From Lichenicola cladoniae (GTDB taxonomy: Bacteria; Pseudomonadota; Alphaproteobacteria; Acetobacterales; Acetobacteraceae), in contig NZ_CP053708.1 of the NCBI RefSeq assembly GCF_013201075.1, positions 995,501 to 1,059,500 on the forward strand: a stretch of DNA of 64,000 nt. The letters are read 5' to 3'. Positions within the stretch are counted from its first letter, which is position 1; the number at the start of each line of letters is the position of its first letter. Under the pieces are notes generated by a model. That model made no database searches, was not told the DNA's origin, and saw only the letters and a program-made list of their open reading frames with translations. The translations under genes were made by a program, and so were the position numbers. Positions 44,407 through 53,935 of the stretch are shown piece after piece.

Positions 44407-44801
44407 ACAAGCTCCGTACGACGCTGCTGCTGGGCGCGATCGGGTTCGCCGGCATTGCAGGCAACACCACCGGCGCCCACGCGCAGCGGCTGACCGCCAT
44501 GCAGGCATCCAAGTTCTTCCAGGCCTGCCAGTCACGCGGCGGCCAGACCGTGTGCGACGCCTATATCAGCGGCCTGTCCGATGGCGTGACGCTGAGCGAA
44601 AGCAGCGTCGGCAAGGGCGCGGATGGCAAGCCTCTGGTGGTCCCGGCGATCTGCGTTCCGCCGACCCCCGGTGCCGCCCTGCGCTCCAAGGTGCTGGGCT
44701 GGCTGTCGTCGCATACCGACAGACTGAAGGGCGATGTCGGTCCTGCCGTGCACGACGCCCTCCTCGACCTGTATCCATGCCATGCGGGTGCGGGCAAATA
44801 A
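44403..44801 (+). CDS. Exported Rap1a/Tai-like small protein inside the pur operon
   Basis: A 132-residue protein. Signal peptide about residues 1-28 ([23 protein letters not shown]). The mature part has three or four Cys ([44 protein letters not shown]) and the pattern of Rap1a/Tai-like domains (CxxYxxGxxDG, ICxP, LxxxYPC), which include immunity proteins against peptidoglycan amidases. It is coupled by overlapping stop/start codons to purS and purQ. A type VI effector gene is not nearby, so an immunity role is not supported by context. Confidence 0.8.
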   Translation: MNKLRTTLLLGAIGFAGIAGNTTGAHAQRLTAMQASKFFQACQSRGGQTVCDAYISGLSDGVTLSESSVGKGADGKPLVVPAICVPPTPGAALRSKVLGWLSSHTDRLKGDVGPAVHDALLDLYPCHAGAGK

Positions 44802-45484
44802 TGAAGGCCGGTATCGTCGTTTTTCCCGGCACCAACCGGGAGCGCGACATGGCGATCGCGCTGAAGGCCGCCTCCGGACGTGCACCGATCATGCTCTGGC
44901 ACCGGGACACCGAGCTGCCGTCGCTTGATCTGGTCGTGTTGCCGGGTGGGTTCAGCCATGGCGACTATCTGCGCTCCGGCGCGATGGCGGCGCATGCGCC
45001 GATCATGACCGCGGTCCGTGCGTTCGCGGCCGCGGGCGGTCATGTGCTCGGCGTCTGCAACGGCTTCCAGATCCTGACCGAGGCGCAGATGCTGCCTGGC
45101 GCGCTGCTGCGCAATTCCGGGATGCGCTTCCTGTCGCATGACTGCATTCTGCGTGTGGAACGGGGCAACACCGCATTCACGCGCGGCTGGCGGAAGGGCG
45201 ACCTGTTTCGCGCACCGCTGGCGCATGGCGACGGCAACTATGCCGCGGATATGGACACGCTGGACCGCCTCGAAGGGGAGGGCCTGGTCGCTTTCCGCTA
45301 TGCCGACGCCGATGGCTCGGAGCGCAACCCGAACGGCAGTGCACGATCGATCGCCGGCGTGTTCAGCCAGAACCTTCGGGTTTGTGGCCTGATGCCGCAT
45401 CCGGAGGATCTGGTCGATCCGCTGATGGGCGGGATCGACGGCAGGCCATTGTTCGACGGCCTGGTCGAGGCATTCGTCCAATGA
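44801..45484 (+). CDS. purQ: FGAM synthase glutaminase subunit PurQ
   Basis: A 227-residue class I glutamine amidotransferase. Nucleophile Cys in [15 protein letters not shown], oxyanion region [13 protein letters not shown], and the His/Glu pair in [25 protein letters not shown] at the start is typical. It supplies ammonia to PurL. Its ATG overlaps the upstream TAA, and its TGA overlaps the purL ATG. Confidence 0.97.
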   Translation: MKAGIVVFPGTNRERDMAIALKAASGRAPIMLWHRDTELPSLDLVVLPGGFSHGDYLRSGAMAAHAPIMTAVRAFAAAGGHVLGVCNGFQILTEAQMLPGALLRNSGMRFLSHDCILRVERGNTAFTRGWRKGDLFRAPLAHGDGNYAADMDTLDRLEGEGLVAFRYADADGSERNPNGSARSIAGVFSQNLRVCGLMPHPEDLVDPLMGGIDGRPLFDGLVEAFVQ

Positions 45485-47685
45485 GCGCGCCGCGCATCGT
45501 CGATCAGGGGCTGGCTCGCGAATTCGGCCTGACCGCCGAGGAATACGGCCGGGTGCTGGCCATCATGGGCCGCACGCCGAGCTTCACCGAGCTCGGCATC
45601 TTTTCGGTCATGTGGTCCGAGCACTGCTCCTACAAATCGTCCCGCGTCTGGCTGAAAACATTGCCGACCACCGCACCGTGGGTGATCCACGGACCGGGCG
45701 AGAATGCCGGCGTGGTCGACATCGGCCAGGGCTTGGCTGCCATCTTCAAGATGGAGAGCCACAACCATCCGAGCTTCATCGAGCCGTTCCAGGGTGCGGC
45801 GACCGGTGTCGGCGGCATCCTGCGCGACGTGTTCACCATGGGTGCGCGGCCGATCGCCAACCTGAACGCGCTCCGCTTCGGCAGTCCGGAGAACCCGAAC
45901 ACCCGTCGCATCGTCGATGGCGTGGTGCGCGGGATCGGCGGCTACGGCAATTGCGTCGGTGTGCCGACCGTCGGTGGCGAGATCAACTTCCACCCCTCCT
46001 ACGACGGCAACCCGCTCGTCAATGCGATGACCGTCGGCGTCGCACGGCAGGACCGGATCTTCCTGTCCGCCGCCGCCGGCATCGGTAATCCGGTGATCTA
46101 TGTCGGCAGCCGTACCGGCCGCGACGGCATTCATGGCGCCACCATGGCCTCCGCCGAGTTTGCCGAGGACGCCGAGTCCAAGCGCCCGACGGTGCAGGTC
46201 GGCGACCCGTTCGTCGAGAAGCTGCTGATCGAGGCCTGCCTGGAGCTGATGGCGACCGACGCGATCGTCGCGATCCAGGACATGGGTGCGGCCGGACTCA
46301 CCTCGTCCTCGGTCGAGATGGCAGGCAAGGGCGGGGTCGGCATCGATCTGGACCTGGACCAGGTGCCCCAGCGCGAGACCGGCATGTCGGCCTACGAGAT
46401 GATGCTGTCCGAGAGCCAGGAGCGCATGCTGATCGTGATCCGGCCCGACCGGACCGACATCGCACGGGCGATCTTCGACAAGTGGGAACTCGATTTCGCG
46501 ATCATCGGCCACCTGACCGATACCGGGCGTATCGTCGTCCGGCACCAGGGCGTGGTCGAAGCCGATATCGCGCTGGCGCCGCTCGCCGACGAGGCACCGC
46601 TCTATAACCGCCCGACCGCGCCGAGCCCGCCACCCGAACCGCTCGGCGTGCTTTCGGATCCGATCGGCATCGAGGATGCGCTGATCCGGCTGATCGGCTG
46701 CCCGGACATCGCGTCGCGCGCCTGGGTCTGGGACCAGTACGACAGCACAGTTGGCGGCCAGACCGTCCGGCGTCCCGGTGCCGCCGATGCCGCCGTGGTT
46801 CAGGTCGAAGGCACCACGATCGGGATCGCCCTGACCACCGACTGCACGCCGCGCTATGTCGCGGCCGATGCCAGGCTCGGTGGCGCGCAGGCGGTGGTGG
46901 AGGCCTGGCGCAACTTGACCGCGGTCGGCGCCCGTCCGCTCGCGGTGACCGACAACCTCAATTTCGGCAATCCCGAGAAGCCCGAGGTGATGGGCCAGTT
47001 CGCTGATGCGATCGCCGGCATGGGTGAGGCCTGCCGGGCGCTCGATTTCCCGGTCGTGAGCGGCAACGTCTCGCTCTACAACGAGACCCGTGCCCCGGAC
47101 GGCTCCACCATCGCGATCCTGCCGACCCCGGCGATCGGCGGTCTCGGGGTGCTCGAGGATGCTGGTCAGGCGATCGGCCTCGGCCTGAAGCCCGACCTCG
47201 ACGTGGTGCTGCTCGGTCGCACCGAGGGGGCATTGGGCCAATCGCTCTGGCTGCGCGAGATCCATGGACGCGAAGCGGGTCCGCCACCGCCGCTCGACCT
47301 GGTTGCCGAACGCCGTACCGGCGACTTCGTGCGTGCCCGCATCCTCGCCGGACAGGTCGTCGCCTGCCACGACCTGTCCGATGGCGGGCTGCTGGTCGGC
47401 CTCGCGGAGATGGCGATGGCAGGCGGCACCGGCGTCAAGCTGGACGTGCCGCAGTCGGGCATGCCGCCCTGCGCCTTCTGGTTCGGTGAGGACCAGGGCC
47501 GCTACGTGCTGGCGGTCGCCGACGGCGATGCGCTGATCGAGGCGGCTCGCCGGGGTGGCATCGAGGGCCGGTTGCTCGGCCGATCCGGCGGCGACGGTTT
47601 GACTTTGCCCAGCGGCGCCACAATATCGCTGGCAAGGCTTCGCACCACCCATCAGGCATTCTTCCCCGCCCTGATGGACCGGTGA
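45481..47685 (+). CDS. purL: FGAM synthase large subunit PurL
   Basis: A 734-residue ATP-dependent synthase of the small (PurS/PurQ-requiring) type. N-terminal motif [14 protein letters not shown], then [58 protein letters not shown] and a second AIRS-like half with [13 protein letters not shown] and ISGNVS-like [12 protein letters not shown]. Intact and the last gene of the overlapping run. Confidence 0.97.
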   Translation: MSAPRIVDQGLAREFGLTAEEYGRVLAIMGRTPSFTELGIFSVMWSEHCSYKSSRVWLKTLPTTAPWVIHGPGENAGVVDIGQGLAAIFKMESHNHPSFIEPFQGAATGVGGILRDVFTMGARPIANLNALRFGSPENPNTRRIVDGVVRGIGGYGNCVGVPTVGGEINFHPSYDGNPLVNAMTVGVARQDRIFLSAAAGIGNPVIYVGSRTGRDGIHGATMASAEFAEDAESKRPTVQVGDPFVEKLLIEACLELMATDAIVAIQDMGAAGLTSSSVEMAGKGGVGIDLDLDQVPQRETGMSAYEMMLSESQERMLIVIRPDRTDIARAIFDKWELDFAIIGHLTDTGRIVVRHQGVVEADIALAPLADEAPLYNRPTAPSPPPEPLGVLSDPIGIEDALIRLIGCPDIASRAWVWDQYDSTVGGQTVRRPGAADAAVVQVEGTTIGIALTTDCTPRYVAADARLGGAQAVVEAWRNLTAVGARPLAVTDNLNFGNPEKPEVMGQFADAIAGMGEACRALDFPVVSGNVSLYNETRAPDGSTIAILPTPAIGGLGVLEDAGQAIGLGLKPDLDVVLLGRTEGALGQSLWLREIHGREAGPPPPLDLVAERRTGDFVRARILAGQVVACHDLSDGGLLVGLAEMAMAGGTGVKLDVPQSGMPPCAFWFGEDQGRYVLAVADGDALIEAARRGGIEGRLLGRSGGDGLTLPSGATISLARLRTTHQAFFPALMDR

Positions 47686-47713
47686 TTTAAGTCGAAACGG
47701 AGATCCTTGTTCC

Positions 47714-47944
47714 ATGCCGATGGCCGCGTCCGAGATCGAGACCCTCATCCGTGCGTCACTGCCTGACGCGCAGGTGACGATCGAGGACCTGGCCGGCGAC
47801 GGCGACCACTATGCGTGCACCGTCGTGAGCGAAGCGTTTCGTGGTCGCTCGCGCGTGCAGCAGCATCAGCTGGTCTATGCGGCACTCGCCGGCCACATGG
47901 GCGGTGCGTTGCATGCCTTGGCGATCCAGACGAACGCCCCCTGA
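47714..47944 (+). CDS. BolA-family protein
   Basis: A 76-residue class II KH-like protein: [32 protein letters not shown], then [17 protein letters not shown] with the conserved His. BolA partners monothiol glutaredoxins in iron-sulfur trafficking, and the next gene is that glutaredoxin, 29 bases on. It lies 28 bases after purL. Confidence 0.93.
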   Translation: MPMAASEIETLIRASLPDAQVTIEDLAGDGDHYACTVVSEAFRGRSRVQQHQLVYAALAGHMGGALHALAIQTNAP

Positions 47945-47973
47945 TCCACCGACATAGTCCAGGAGCCAGTCCG

Positions 47974-48306
47974 ATGGCCGACCCAGTATTCCAGCGCATC
48001 CAGAGCGAGATCGATGCGAATCCAGTGATGCTCTACATGAAGGGCAACGCGATGTTCCCGCAATGCGGTTTCTCCGCGCGTGTGGTCCAGATCCTGACCC
48101 ATGTCGGGGTGCCGTTCCAGACAGCGAACGTGCTCGAGGATCCGGCGCTGCGCGATGGCGTCAAGGCGTTCTCGAACTGGCCGACCATCCCGCAGCTCTA
48201 CGTGAAGGGCGAGTTGGTCGGCGGCTGCGATATCGTCACCGAGATGTTCCAGTCCGGCGAACTCGAGACGCTGCTGGCCGAGAAGGGTGTCACCGTCTCA
48301 GCCTGA
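47974..48306 (+). CDS. grxD: Monothiol glutaredoxin, Grx4 type
   Basis: A 110-residue CGFS glutaredoxin. [23 protein letters not shown] holds the single active Cys, [29 protein letters not shown] carries the glutathione-binding TIPQLY and GGCD elements. It binds a [2Fe-2S] cluster with BolA. Pairing with PurF-type and other iron-sulfur enzymes would link it to the purine block, but that is inference. Confidence 0.96.
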   Translation: MADPVFQRIQSEIDANPVMLYMKGNAMFPQCGFSARVVQILTHVGVPFQTANVLEDPALRDGVKAFSNWPTIPQLYVKGELVGGCDIVTEMFQSGELETLLAEKGVTVSA

Positions 48307-48421
48307 TGCGTCACGGTCTTTCTTGTGACAGTCGATGCCTGCGGTTCGAGCTTTACCGTAGCATCGGGGATGTCGTATCGAATGAGCCCAGGGACGACCA
48401 AACGATCCAGGGGATGTATTC

Positions 48422-48748
48422 GTGGCCATTCGCACCATTGTTGCCAGAAGCCTGTTCGCCTGTGTCATGACCCTGGCCGTGGGATCGATTTTAGCACCCG
48501 GGGCCATGGCGCAGCATATGGTGACCGACGGCGAGGCCGGTAAGCTGACCCTGGACTCGCTGACGGCCACGCCTGCCCCTGTCTACCGTCACGTTGTCGC
48601 CTACCATGCACCTCGCATCAGCCGGTCATCGGGTGTGCGGGGCCGCACGGTTCGCGGCGTTCATTCGGTCATCTATCGCCACGCCTACCGGCAGCCGGCG
48701 ATGGCGACCAGCCACCATGTCGCGACCCGTCACCGCGTTCGCGGGTGA
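48422..48748 (+). CDS. Small exported basic protein
   Basis: A 108-residue protein with GTG start and an AGGGGATG ribosome site. Signal peptide about residues 1-31 (ARSLFACVMTLAVGSILAPGAMAQ). The mature part is rich in His, Arg, Tyr and Ala (VYRHVVAYHAPRISR, VIYRHAYRQP, HHVATRHRVRG). No known family. It could bind metal or nucleic acid or envelope polyanions; unknown. Confidence 0.6.
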   Translation: MAIRTIVARSLFACVMTLAVGSILAPGAMAQHMVTDGEAGKLTLDSLTATPAPVYRHVVAYHAPRISRSSGVRGRTVRGVHSVIYRHAYRQPAMATSHHVATRHRVRG

Positions 48749-48770
48749 TCAGTCTCAAAGCTGGTGACAA

Positions 48771-48788
48771 GCCAGATTTCGGTCTGGC
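48771..48788. terminator. Small hairpin between convergent genes
   Basis: GCCAGA pairs with TCTGGC around the loop TTTCGG, 22 bases after the exported-protein stop. There is no T-run; only a weak terminator candidate. Confidence 0.3.
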
Positions 48789-48858
48789 GACTATCAAGCT
48801 GAAGAGGGTTTCCGGCCGGGTGTCTTAAGCCGGCAACTCGGTCGTGAAGATCGAGGAG

Positions 48859-49290
48859 CTACGACGGGTCCATCTGCCGGAACGCATCGGTAATGCGGCG
48901 GACCATACCGGCAGCATCCACCAGCAACACGTCGAAGCGGATGCATCCGTGGCTCCAGTCCGGGTGTCGGCCGATCAGGATCTGGGCGGCCGCAACCAGT
49001 CGTTCCTGCTGGCGCCCGGACACCGAGGCGGCGGCCTGGCTCATGACCGGCCTAGCCTTGACCTCGATGAAGCTGAGCAGCGCCTCCCGGCCAGGCTCGA
49101 GCTTCTCCGCGACGATGTCGATCTCGCCGGATGGCGTCCTGGCGCGTCGCAACAGGATCGTCCATCCGTCCCGCACGAGTGCTGCGCATGCCGCCTCCTC
49201 GGCTGCCATCCCACGTTGCCAGGCGTTGCCGCCACGCCGCGTCCGGCTCAGCCGCCGCAGCAGGGTGGCGTCGGTGAGGGGGCTGGTCAA
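48859..49290 (-). CDS. yraN: YraN family (UPF0102) endonuclease-like protein
   Basis: A 143-residue protein of the PD-(D/E)XK fold. RGMAAEEAACAALVRDGWTILLRRARTPSGEIDIVAE and LLSFIEVKARPVMSQAAASV contain the catalytic Glu/Asp and ExK. It starts at TTG 49290, which overlaps the stop of a micro-ORF. The usual partner, rsmI, is not adjacent. Function is possibly DNA repair or Holliday junction cutting. Confidence 0.92.
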   Translation of the reverse strand: MTSPLTDATLLRRLSRTRRGGNAWQRGMAAEEAACAALVRDGWTILLRRARTPSGEIDIVAEKLEPGREALLSFIEVKARPVMSQAAASVSGRQQERLVAAAQILIGRHPDWSHGCIRFDVLLVDAAGMVRRITDAFRQMDPS

Positions 49291-49358
49291 AATCGGTTCG
49301 TCACCGCATCGTGCCCGTCCGGCTGCACGGTCGGGCCCGCGGTCTTGCTGTTGTTCAT
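49287..49358 (-). CDS. 23-codon micro-ORF overlapping the yraN start
   Basis: It reads MNNSKTAGPTVQPDGHDAVT and NRF, with AAGGA nine bases before the ATG, and its TGA overlaps the TTG of yraN (TTGA). The arrangement could couple translation to the weak TTG start. It has no recognisable product and may be chance. Confidence 0.3.
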   Translation of the reverse strand: MNNSKTAGPTVQPDGHDAVTNRF

Positions 49359-49421
49359 GCGGGGTCGTCCTTCAGTACGGAACCGTAGCTTGCGCCTGAT
49401 TCGTTACCGTTCCGTCACCGC

Positions 49422-50855
49422 ATGACGATCCATTCCGTCTGGCTGTTCGCCCAGCATCTGCTGTGGCCGTTGCGACTGGTCCTGTCGGTTCTGGTGACGC
49501 TGCATGTGCTGCGCACCAAGCGCGATATCGGTTCGGCGATCGGCTGGATCGGCCTCGGCTGGCTCGCTCCGGTCATCGGCGCCTGCCTGTACGTGATGTT
49601 CGGCGTGAACCGGGTGCGTCGGCTGGCGCAACGGTTGAGCAGGCGCCAGCGCTGGTCCAGCAAGCATGGCGTCTCCACGGGAAAGCGTGTCCTCCAAGGC
49701 GAATACGAACTGCTGTCGGAAGCGGTCGGACGGCTGACCGGCCGGCCGCTGCTCGGCGGCAATGTCCTGCGCCGGTTCGAGAACGGCGATACTGCCTATC
49801 CGGTCATGCTCGAGGCGATCGGGGCCGCCGAGCGCACGATCCTGCTGTGCTCGTACCTGTTCCATGACGACAAGGTCGGCAGCCGGTTCGTCGATGCGAT
49901 CATTGCCGCGAAGGATCGCGGCGTGCAGGCGAGGGTGATCGTCGACGGTGTCGGCAGCGGCTATCTCCGGTGCCGGGCGGCCAATCGTCTTGCGGCAGCC
50001 GGCGTACCGACCTCGCGGTTCATGCACTCGCTGCTGCCCTGGCGCATGCCGTTCATCAATTTGCGCACCCACAAGAAGATCCTGGTGGTGGATGGGCATA
50101 CCGGGTTCACCGGCGGCATGAACATCGCCGTCGAGAACATGCTGCAGGACCGTCCGAAACATCCTGTCTCAGACACGCATTTCGAGTTGCGGGGACCGAT
50201 CGTGCATCAGCTCAGCGAGGCGTTTGCCAAGGACTGGTCGTTCAGCACCCGCAATGAGCTCGACCGAGAGCAATTCTTTCCCGAACAGAAGGAAGTGGCA
50301 CCGCCCGGCGCAGGGGCACTGATGCGGGTGGTGACGTCCGGGCCGGACAACGAGGTTGAAAAGATCGAGTTCACGATGATGCAGGCGGTGGCGATGGCCC
50401 GCCGCTCGATCCGGATCATGACGCCGTACTTCCTGCCGGACGAGCGTCTGCTGACGGTGCTGGCCATGGCGGCGATGCGGGGTATCGAGATCGACATCGT
50501 CATGCCGGTCGCCAGCAACCAGAAGCCGGTCGACTGGGCGCGTGACGCGAATAACGGGCCGCTGCTCGATGCGGGCGTCCGTCTATGGCTGGCACGACCA
50601 CCGTTCAACCACTCCAAGCTGATGACGATGGACAGCAACTGGGCGCTGATCGGCAGTTCGAACCTCGACGTGCGCAGCCTGCGGCTCAATTTCGAACTGA
50701 ATGTCGAGGTCTACGACGACGCCATGGCATCCGAGATCGAGGCGTTCATCTGCGACCATCGCCATATCCGGCTGACCCATCACGACCTCGACAAGCGGAA
50801 CTTCCCGCATCGCCTGCGCGACGCTAGCGCCCGGCTGATGCTGCCCTATCTCTGA
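49422..50855 (+). CDS. cls: Cardiolipin synthase, phospholipase D family
   Basis: A 477-residue membrane enzyme condensing phosphatidylglycerol. Two N-terminal helices with the KRDIGSAIGWIGLGWLAPVIGACLY segment (PLDc_N), then HKD motif 1 THKKILVVDGHTGFTGGMN and HKD motif 2 NHSKLMTMDSNWALIGSSNLDVRS. Both motifs are complete. It overlaps the convergent EEP gene by ten bases. Confidence 0.95.
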   Translation: MTIHSVWLFAQHLLWPLRLVLSVLVTLHVLRTKRDIGSAIGWIGLGWLAPVIGACLYVMFGVNRVRRLAQRLSRRQRWSSKHGVSTGKRVLQGEYELLSEAVGRLTGRPLLGGNVLRRFENGDTAYPVMLEAIGAAERTILLCSYLFHDDKVGSRFVDAIIAAKDRGVQARVIVDGVGSGYLRCRAANRLAAAGVPTSRFMHSLLPWRMPFINLRTHKKILVVDGHTGFTGGMNIAVENMLQDRPKHPVSDTHFELRGPIVHQLSEAFAKDWSFSTRNELDREQFFPEQKEVAPPGAGALMRVVTSGPDNEVEKIEFTMMQAVAMARRSIRIMTPYFLPDERLLTVLAMAAMRGIEIDIVMPVASNQKPVDWARDANNGPLLDAGVRLWLARPPFNHSKLMTMDSNWALIGSSNLDVRSLRLNFELNVEVYDDAMASEIEAFICDHRHIRLTHHDLDKRNFPHRLRDASARLMLPYL

Positions 50856-51556
50856 CGGAAAGCCTGGAAGCCGCTTCGTTTAGGCGTGTCCTCCGCCGCC
50901 ATGCGCAGAACCACCCTGATCGGGTGATGGTCGGATGGACGATGCGGCAGCACCCGCGTCTCGATGCAGTCGAGCCCGCGGGCCAGGCAACGGTCGAGGC
51001 GGATCGGCACCATGTCGGCCATGCGATGGGTCGCCGCGCGCGGACCAACATCACGGAATCCAGGCAGCAACGCCGGACCGAGCAGGTTGAAGTCGCCGAG
51101 CACGGCGCCGCAGGGCGGCAGGAAAGTGGCGATCCGCCGGAGCTGTCGGCGGTTCAGCACCTGGCCATGCGAAAGATGGACGTTGGCAACCGAGAACTCG
51201 CCGAGGTCGATGATCTGGCATACTCGCCGGATCAGCGAGCCGGGCTGCAGCGGATGCACTTTCGGGACCGACAGGAACGGCGTCGGACTCCAGCAGGCGA
51301 CGCCATGGATGCGGCCTGGCAGCGGCGACCGCGCATAATAGCCGCCGATGCGGCTGGCGAGGTGGTCGATATCCAGGGTCGCCTCCTGCATGAGCAGCAG
51401 GTCTGGCCGTTCGTCGCGGATCAGCCGGATCACGTCGTCGATCGAGGCGCCGGTGGTCCGCAGCAGGTTCCAGCTGACGATGACGGTCTGCTTCGGTGGA
51501 AGCTGTGGGGGCGACCGGTCCATCGAGGTCTCGTCTACGGTGGCGGTATCGCTCAT
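50846..51556 (-). CDS. Endonuclease/exonuclease/phosphatase (EEP) family protein
   Basis: A 236-residue metal-dependent phosphoesterase. VSWNLLRTTGASIDDVIRLIRDERPDLLLMQEA holds the Asn and Glu metal ligands; VANVHLSHG, AVLGDFNL and the closing SDHHPIRV provide the remaining catalytic residues. ATG 51556 is the start. It lies downstream of the AI-2E permease gene on the same strand and next to a convergent cls, an association known for other EEP/PLD pairs. Confidence 0.92.
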   Translation of the reverse strand: MSDTATVDETSMDRSPPQLPPKQTVIVSWNLLRTTGASIDDVIRLIRDERPDLLLMQEATLDIDHLASRIGGYYARSPLPGRIHGVACWSPTPFLSVPKVHPLQPGSLIRRVCQIIDLGEFSVANVHLSHGQVLNRRQLRRIATFLPPCGAVLGDFNLLGPALLPGFRDVGPRAATHRMADMVPIRLDRCLARGLDCIETRVLPHRPSDHHPIRVVLRMAAEDTPKRSGFQAFRQR

Positions 51557-51615
51557 CGGTTCAGCTAGCGCGGCATGGCGTTGTTCGTTCCGCCGGTATT
51601 CGGCCCGTCCGAACG

Positions 51616-52692
51616 TCACGCACCGGGTTTGATCCCGGCGATCGGATAATCGGGCTTTGCGATTGCCCTGTCCCCATTCGCGGCGAACTCCACCGCAAGC
51701 GTGTAGCCCAGTCCAAGCAGGACCGGGCCCAGGAAGATGCCGAGGCCGCCGAAACTGAGGACGCCGCCCAGCACGCCGAGCACGGTCAGCAGGTAGGGAA
51801 GCTGTGCGCCGCGGGCGATGAACACCGGACGGATGATATGGTCGGCTCCGGAAATCGCCAGGATGCCATACACGGTCAGGAATATGCCCCAGCCGAGATG
51901 GTGGGTCATCGCCAGCCAGATCGCCGCCGGCACCCAGACCAGCGGCGCCCCGATCGGCAGCACGGCGACGAAGGCTGCAATGCCGCCGAACAGCACCGGG
52001 CTGGGCACGCCGGCAATGTAGAAACCGGTTCCGGTCAGGATGCCCTGCACGATCGCGGTGCCGAGGATGCCGTATACCGTCCCGCGTACGGTACTGCCGG
52101 CGACACCGAGCAGCCGGTTCGCATAGGGACCGGCAATACGGGTGATGATCGCAGTCAGGGTGCCGCCCAGCGCGTCGCCGTTGACCCAGAAAAAGAAGCC
52201 GATGAAAAGCGCCAGCACCAGTTGTAGCAACCCGCTGGCGATCTGCACCAGGACCGCCAGGATCCGGCCGACGATGGTGCCGATATAGGGCTGCACGGTG
52301 GCGCCGACCTGGTTGAGGTCGGCCGACCAGCGGTTCAGCGTCTCGGTCAACTGATGCCCCACCAGTGGAACCCGCGCCACCCAGTGCGGCGGTTCGGGCA
52401 GGCCGACTGCCGCTAGGCTCGACGCGGCATGCAGCATGCCCGGCGCGTCCTCGACGCCTGCGGACGCGACCAGGCCGATCGGCAGCACGACCAGCAGTGC
52501 GGTCATGATCATCATCAGCACCGCTGCAGAAAACCGCCCGGTTCTGGCACGCAGTCCGACATAGACCGGCCAGGTTGTGAACACGAGGATCCCGGCCCAC
52601 AGGATCGCGGAGAAGAACGGATACAGCACGACGACGCAGCCGGTTGCGACGCCGCCCAGCAGCAATCCCATCATGATGCGTTCGGCCATCAT
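51616..52692 (-). CDS. AI-2E family transporter (PF01594)
   Basis: A 358-residue permease with about eight helices, including WAGILVFTTWPVYVGLRAR, a soluble loop (residues about 75-150) and a C-terminal block GAPLVWVPAAIWLAMTHHLGWGIFLTVYGI then FIARGAQLPYLLTVLGVLGGVLSFGGLGIFLGPVLL, typical of the family. Members export AI-2 or act as Na+/H+ antiporters; the substrate here is unknown. Start at the ATG pair at 52692. Confidence 0.9.
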   Translation of the reverse strand: MMAERIMMGLLLGGVATGCVVVLYPFFSAILWAGILVFTTWPVYVGLRARTGRFSAAVLMMIMTALLVVLPIGLVASAGVEDAPGMLHAASSLAAVGLPEPPHWVARVPLVGHQLTETLNRWSADLNQVGATVQPYIGTIVGRILAVLVQIASGLLQLVLALFIGFFFWVNGDALGGTLTAIITRIAGPYANRLLGVAGSTVRGTVYGILGTAIVQGILTGTGFYIAGVPSPVLFGGIAAFVAVLPIGAPLVWVPAAIWLAMTHHLGWGIFLTVYGILAISGADHIIRPVFIARGAQLPYLLTVLGVLGGVLSFGGLGIFLGPVLLGLGYTLAVEFAANGDRAIAKPDYPIAGIKPGA

Positions 52693-52895
52693 CGTCTCAT
52701 CGTCCCTGGCCGCTCGGTGGGTGCAGCCTCTCATGACCGCCCGTCATCGCAAAGCGGAGAACGCCGCAGGTGGTTCGATGCGGAGTTCCCGAGGAACGAC
52801 TTAAAAAATTGAAACTGCACCGGACAGCGGGCGCAATGGCGTTACACGCACGCTGTATCGACAAACGATCATTTCGTCATAGCAAGTCGACCGAG

Positions 52896-52942
52896 TTGGT
52901 GATAACGTCACTTTACCGTTAAACTTCACTGATCAGCGATCA
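52896..52942 (+). promoter_or_regulatory. Possible promoter and operator for the XRE regulator
   Basis: TTGGTG and TTAAAC are spaced 17 bases apart and could be -35/-10 elements. Dyads GTGATAACGTCAC (52899-52911) and TGATCAGCGATCA (52930-52942, perfect arms TGATC/GATCA) overlap and follow it, fitting autoregulation. The region is AT-richer than its surroundings. Confidence 0.4.
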
Positions 52943-52972
52943 CGACCTGATGAGTGATGACTAGGATTCATT

Positions 52973-53854
52973 ATGCGCGTTAATGAGATTGGTCAGCAGC
53001 TGCGAGCCTACCGCCTGGAGTCAGGCATGCGCGCCGAGGAGATCGCCGCCAGGCTCGGCGTCTCACGCGCGGCGCTTTATCGCTATGAGAAAGGCGAGGT
53101 CATCAAGCTGGACACCGTCCAGCGGCTGGCTGAACTTCTCAAAATATCGCCATTGTCTCTTCTGGGTATCGGTGTCGAATATTATAGCCGTACGATCGGC
53201 TTCTTCGAGCGGATGCGCCAGATCGAGGAGGGAGCCGACCAGATCCTTCAGGTCGGCGACCCACTTTGCTATCTGGTGACCTCCGAGAATTATGACTCCG
53301 TCCTCACCGACTGCATGTTCCAGTTGGCGGATGAGGGCGGCGACGAGGCTACGACCCTTCGGTCCATGGCCGAGCAGGTGCTGGGCATCCTGTCGCTCCG
53401 CAAGCGCGTCTACCAGGCGCGCCGTCCCGGCATCATCGCCATTCTTCCGGAGCACGCGATCCAGCGTCTTCTCCAGAACGGCATCGCCGCCGGGCTGGTC
53501 CTGGACGACAATCTGCGCGATCGCTGCAGGCGCGTCGCAGCCGCCGAGATCGAGGCGATCGCCGTGCTGCTCGAGACCGAGCCGATGGGTCTGCAGTTCA
53601 GCCTGATGGCCGGGCCAGAGACCACCACCAATTGCGTCCTGCTGCGTCAGCGGGACCGGGCCACGCTGGCGATCAATCCGTTCCGCAGCGATGCCTGTTC
53701 CAACCTGTCGGCCGGCGTGGCGCTGGTCACCGGGGCGCCGGAAGCGGTCTCGACGCACCAGCGTGCAGCCGAGGGCATGTGGCGCGACTCGATCAAGGGT
53801 GCGGCGGCAGCCAAGCGCGTACGGGCGCTGCTTGCAGCGCATCGCATCCAATGA
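52973..53854 (+). CDS. XRE-family transcriptional regulator with large C-terminal domain
   Basis: A 293-residue protein. Residues 1-65 are a helix-turn-helix (IGQQLRAYRLESGMRAEEIAARLGVSRAALYRYEKGEVIKLDTVQRLAELL). The rest (LGIGVEYYSRTIGFFERMRQIEEGADQ onward) is a conserved-looking but unnamed sensor domain of about 220 residues. It precedes the sulfurtransferase by 81 bases on the same strand, so it may control sulfur-amino-acid genes; that is inference from position. Confidence 0.85.
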   Translation: MRVNEIGQQLRAYRLESGMRAEEIAARLGVSRAALYRYEKGEVIKLDTVQRLAELLKISPLSLLGIGVEYYSRTIGFFERMRQIEEGADQILQVGDPLCYLVTSENYDSVLTDCMFQLADEGGDEATTLRSMAEQVLGILSLRKRVYQARRPGIIAILPEHAIQRLLQNGIAAGLVLDDNLRDRCRRVAAAEIEAIAVLLETEPMGLQFSLMAGPETTTNCVLLRQRDRATLAINPFRSDACSNLSAGVALVTGAPEAVSTHQRAAEGMWRDSIKGAAAAKRVRALLAAHRIQ

Positions 53855-53866
53855 TTTAGACTTGTT

Positions 53867-53921
53867 CCAGGGCACAGGCTGCCGCCACGATCCGGTTCGT
53901 GGCGGTATCCGGTCGCCCTGG
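53867..53921 (+). ncRNA. Structured leader before the sulfurtransferase gene
   Basis: An outer stem CCAGGGC/GCCCTGG (53867-53873 with 53915-53921) encloses a nine-pair stem CCGCCACGA/TCGTGGCGG (53882-53890 with 53897-53905) with a six-base loop. The loop and the 3' single strand both contain CCGG, which is self-complementary and could pair. The right arm of the outer stem leads straight into GGGAG, the likely ribosome site of the gene at 53936. No T-run follows. Confidence 0.45.
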
Positions 53922-53935
53922 GAGACGACGCGCGC

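Noticed and set aside
45298-47748. 816-residue minus-strand open frame across purL
   Set aside because: It mirrors the purL codons and has no recognisable domain; purL is intact on the other strand.
53867-53921. Reading this hairpin as a terminator of the XRE gene
   Set aside because: No T-run follows, and the right arm continues into the ribosome site of the next gene; a leader element is the better reading.
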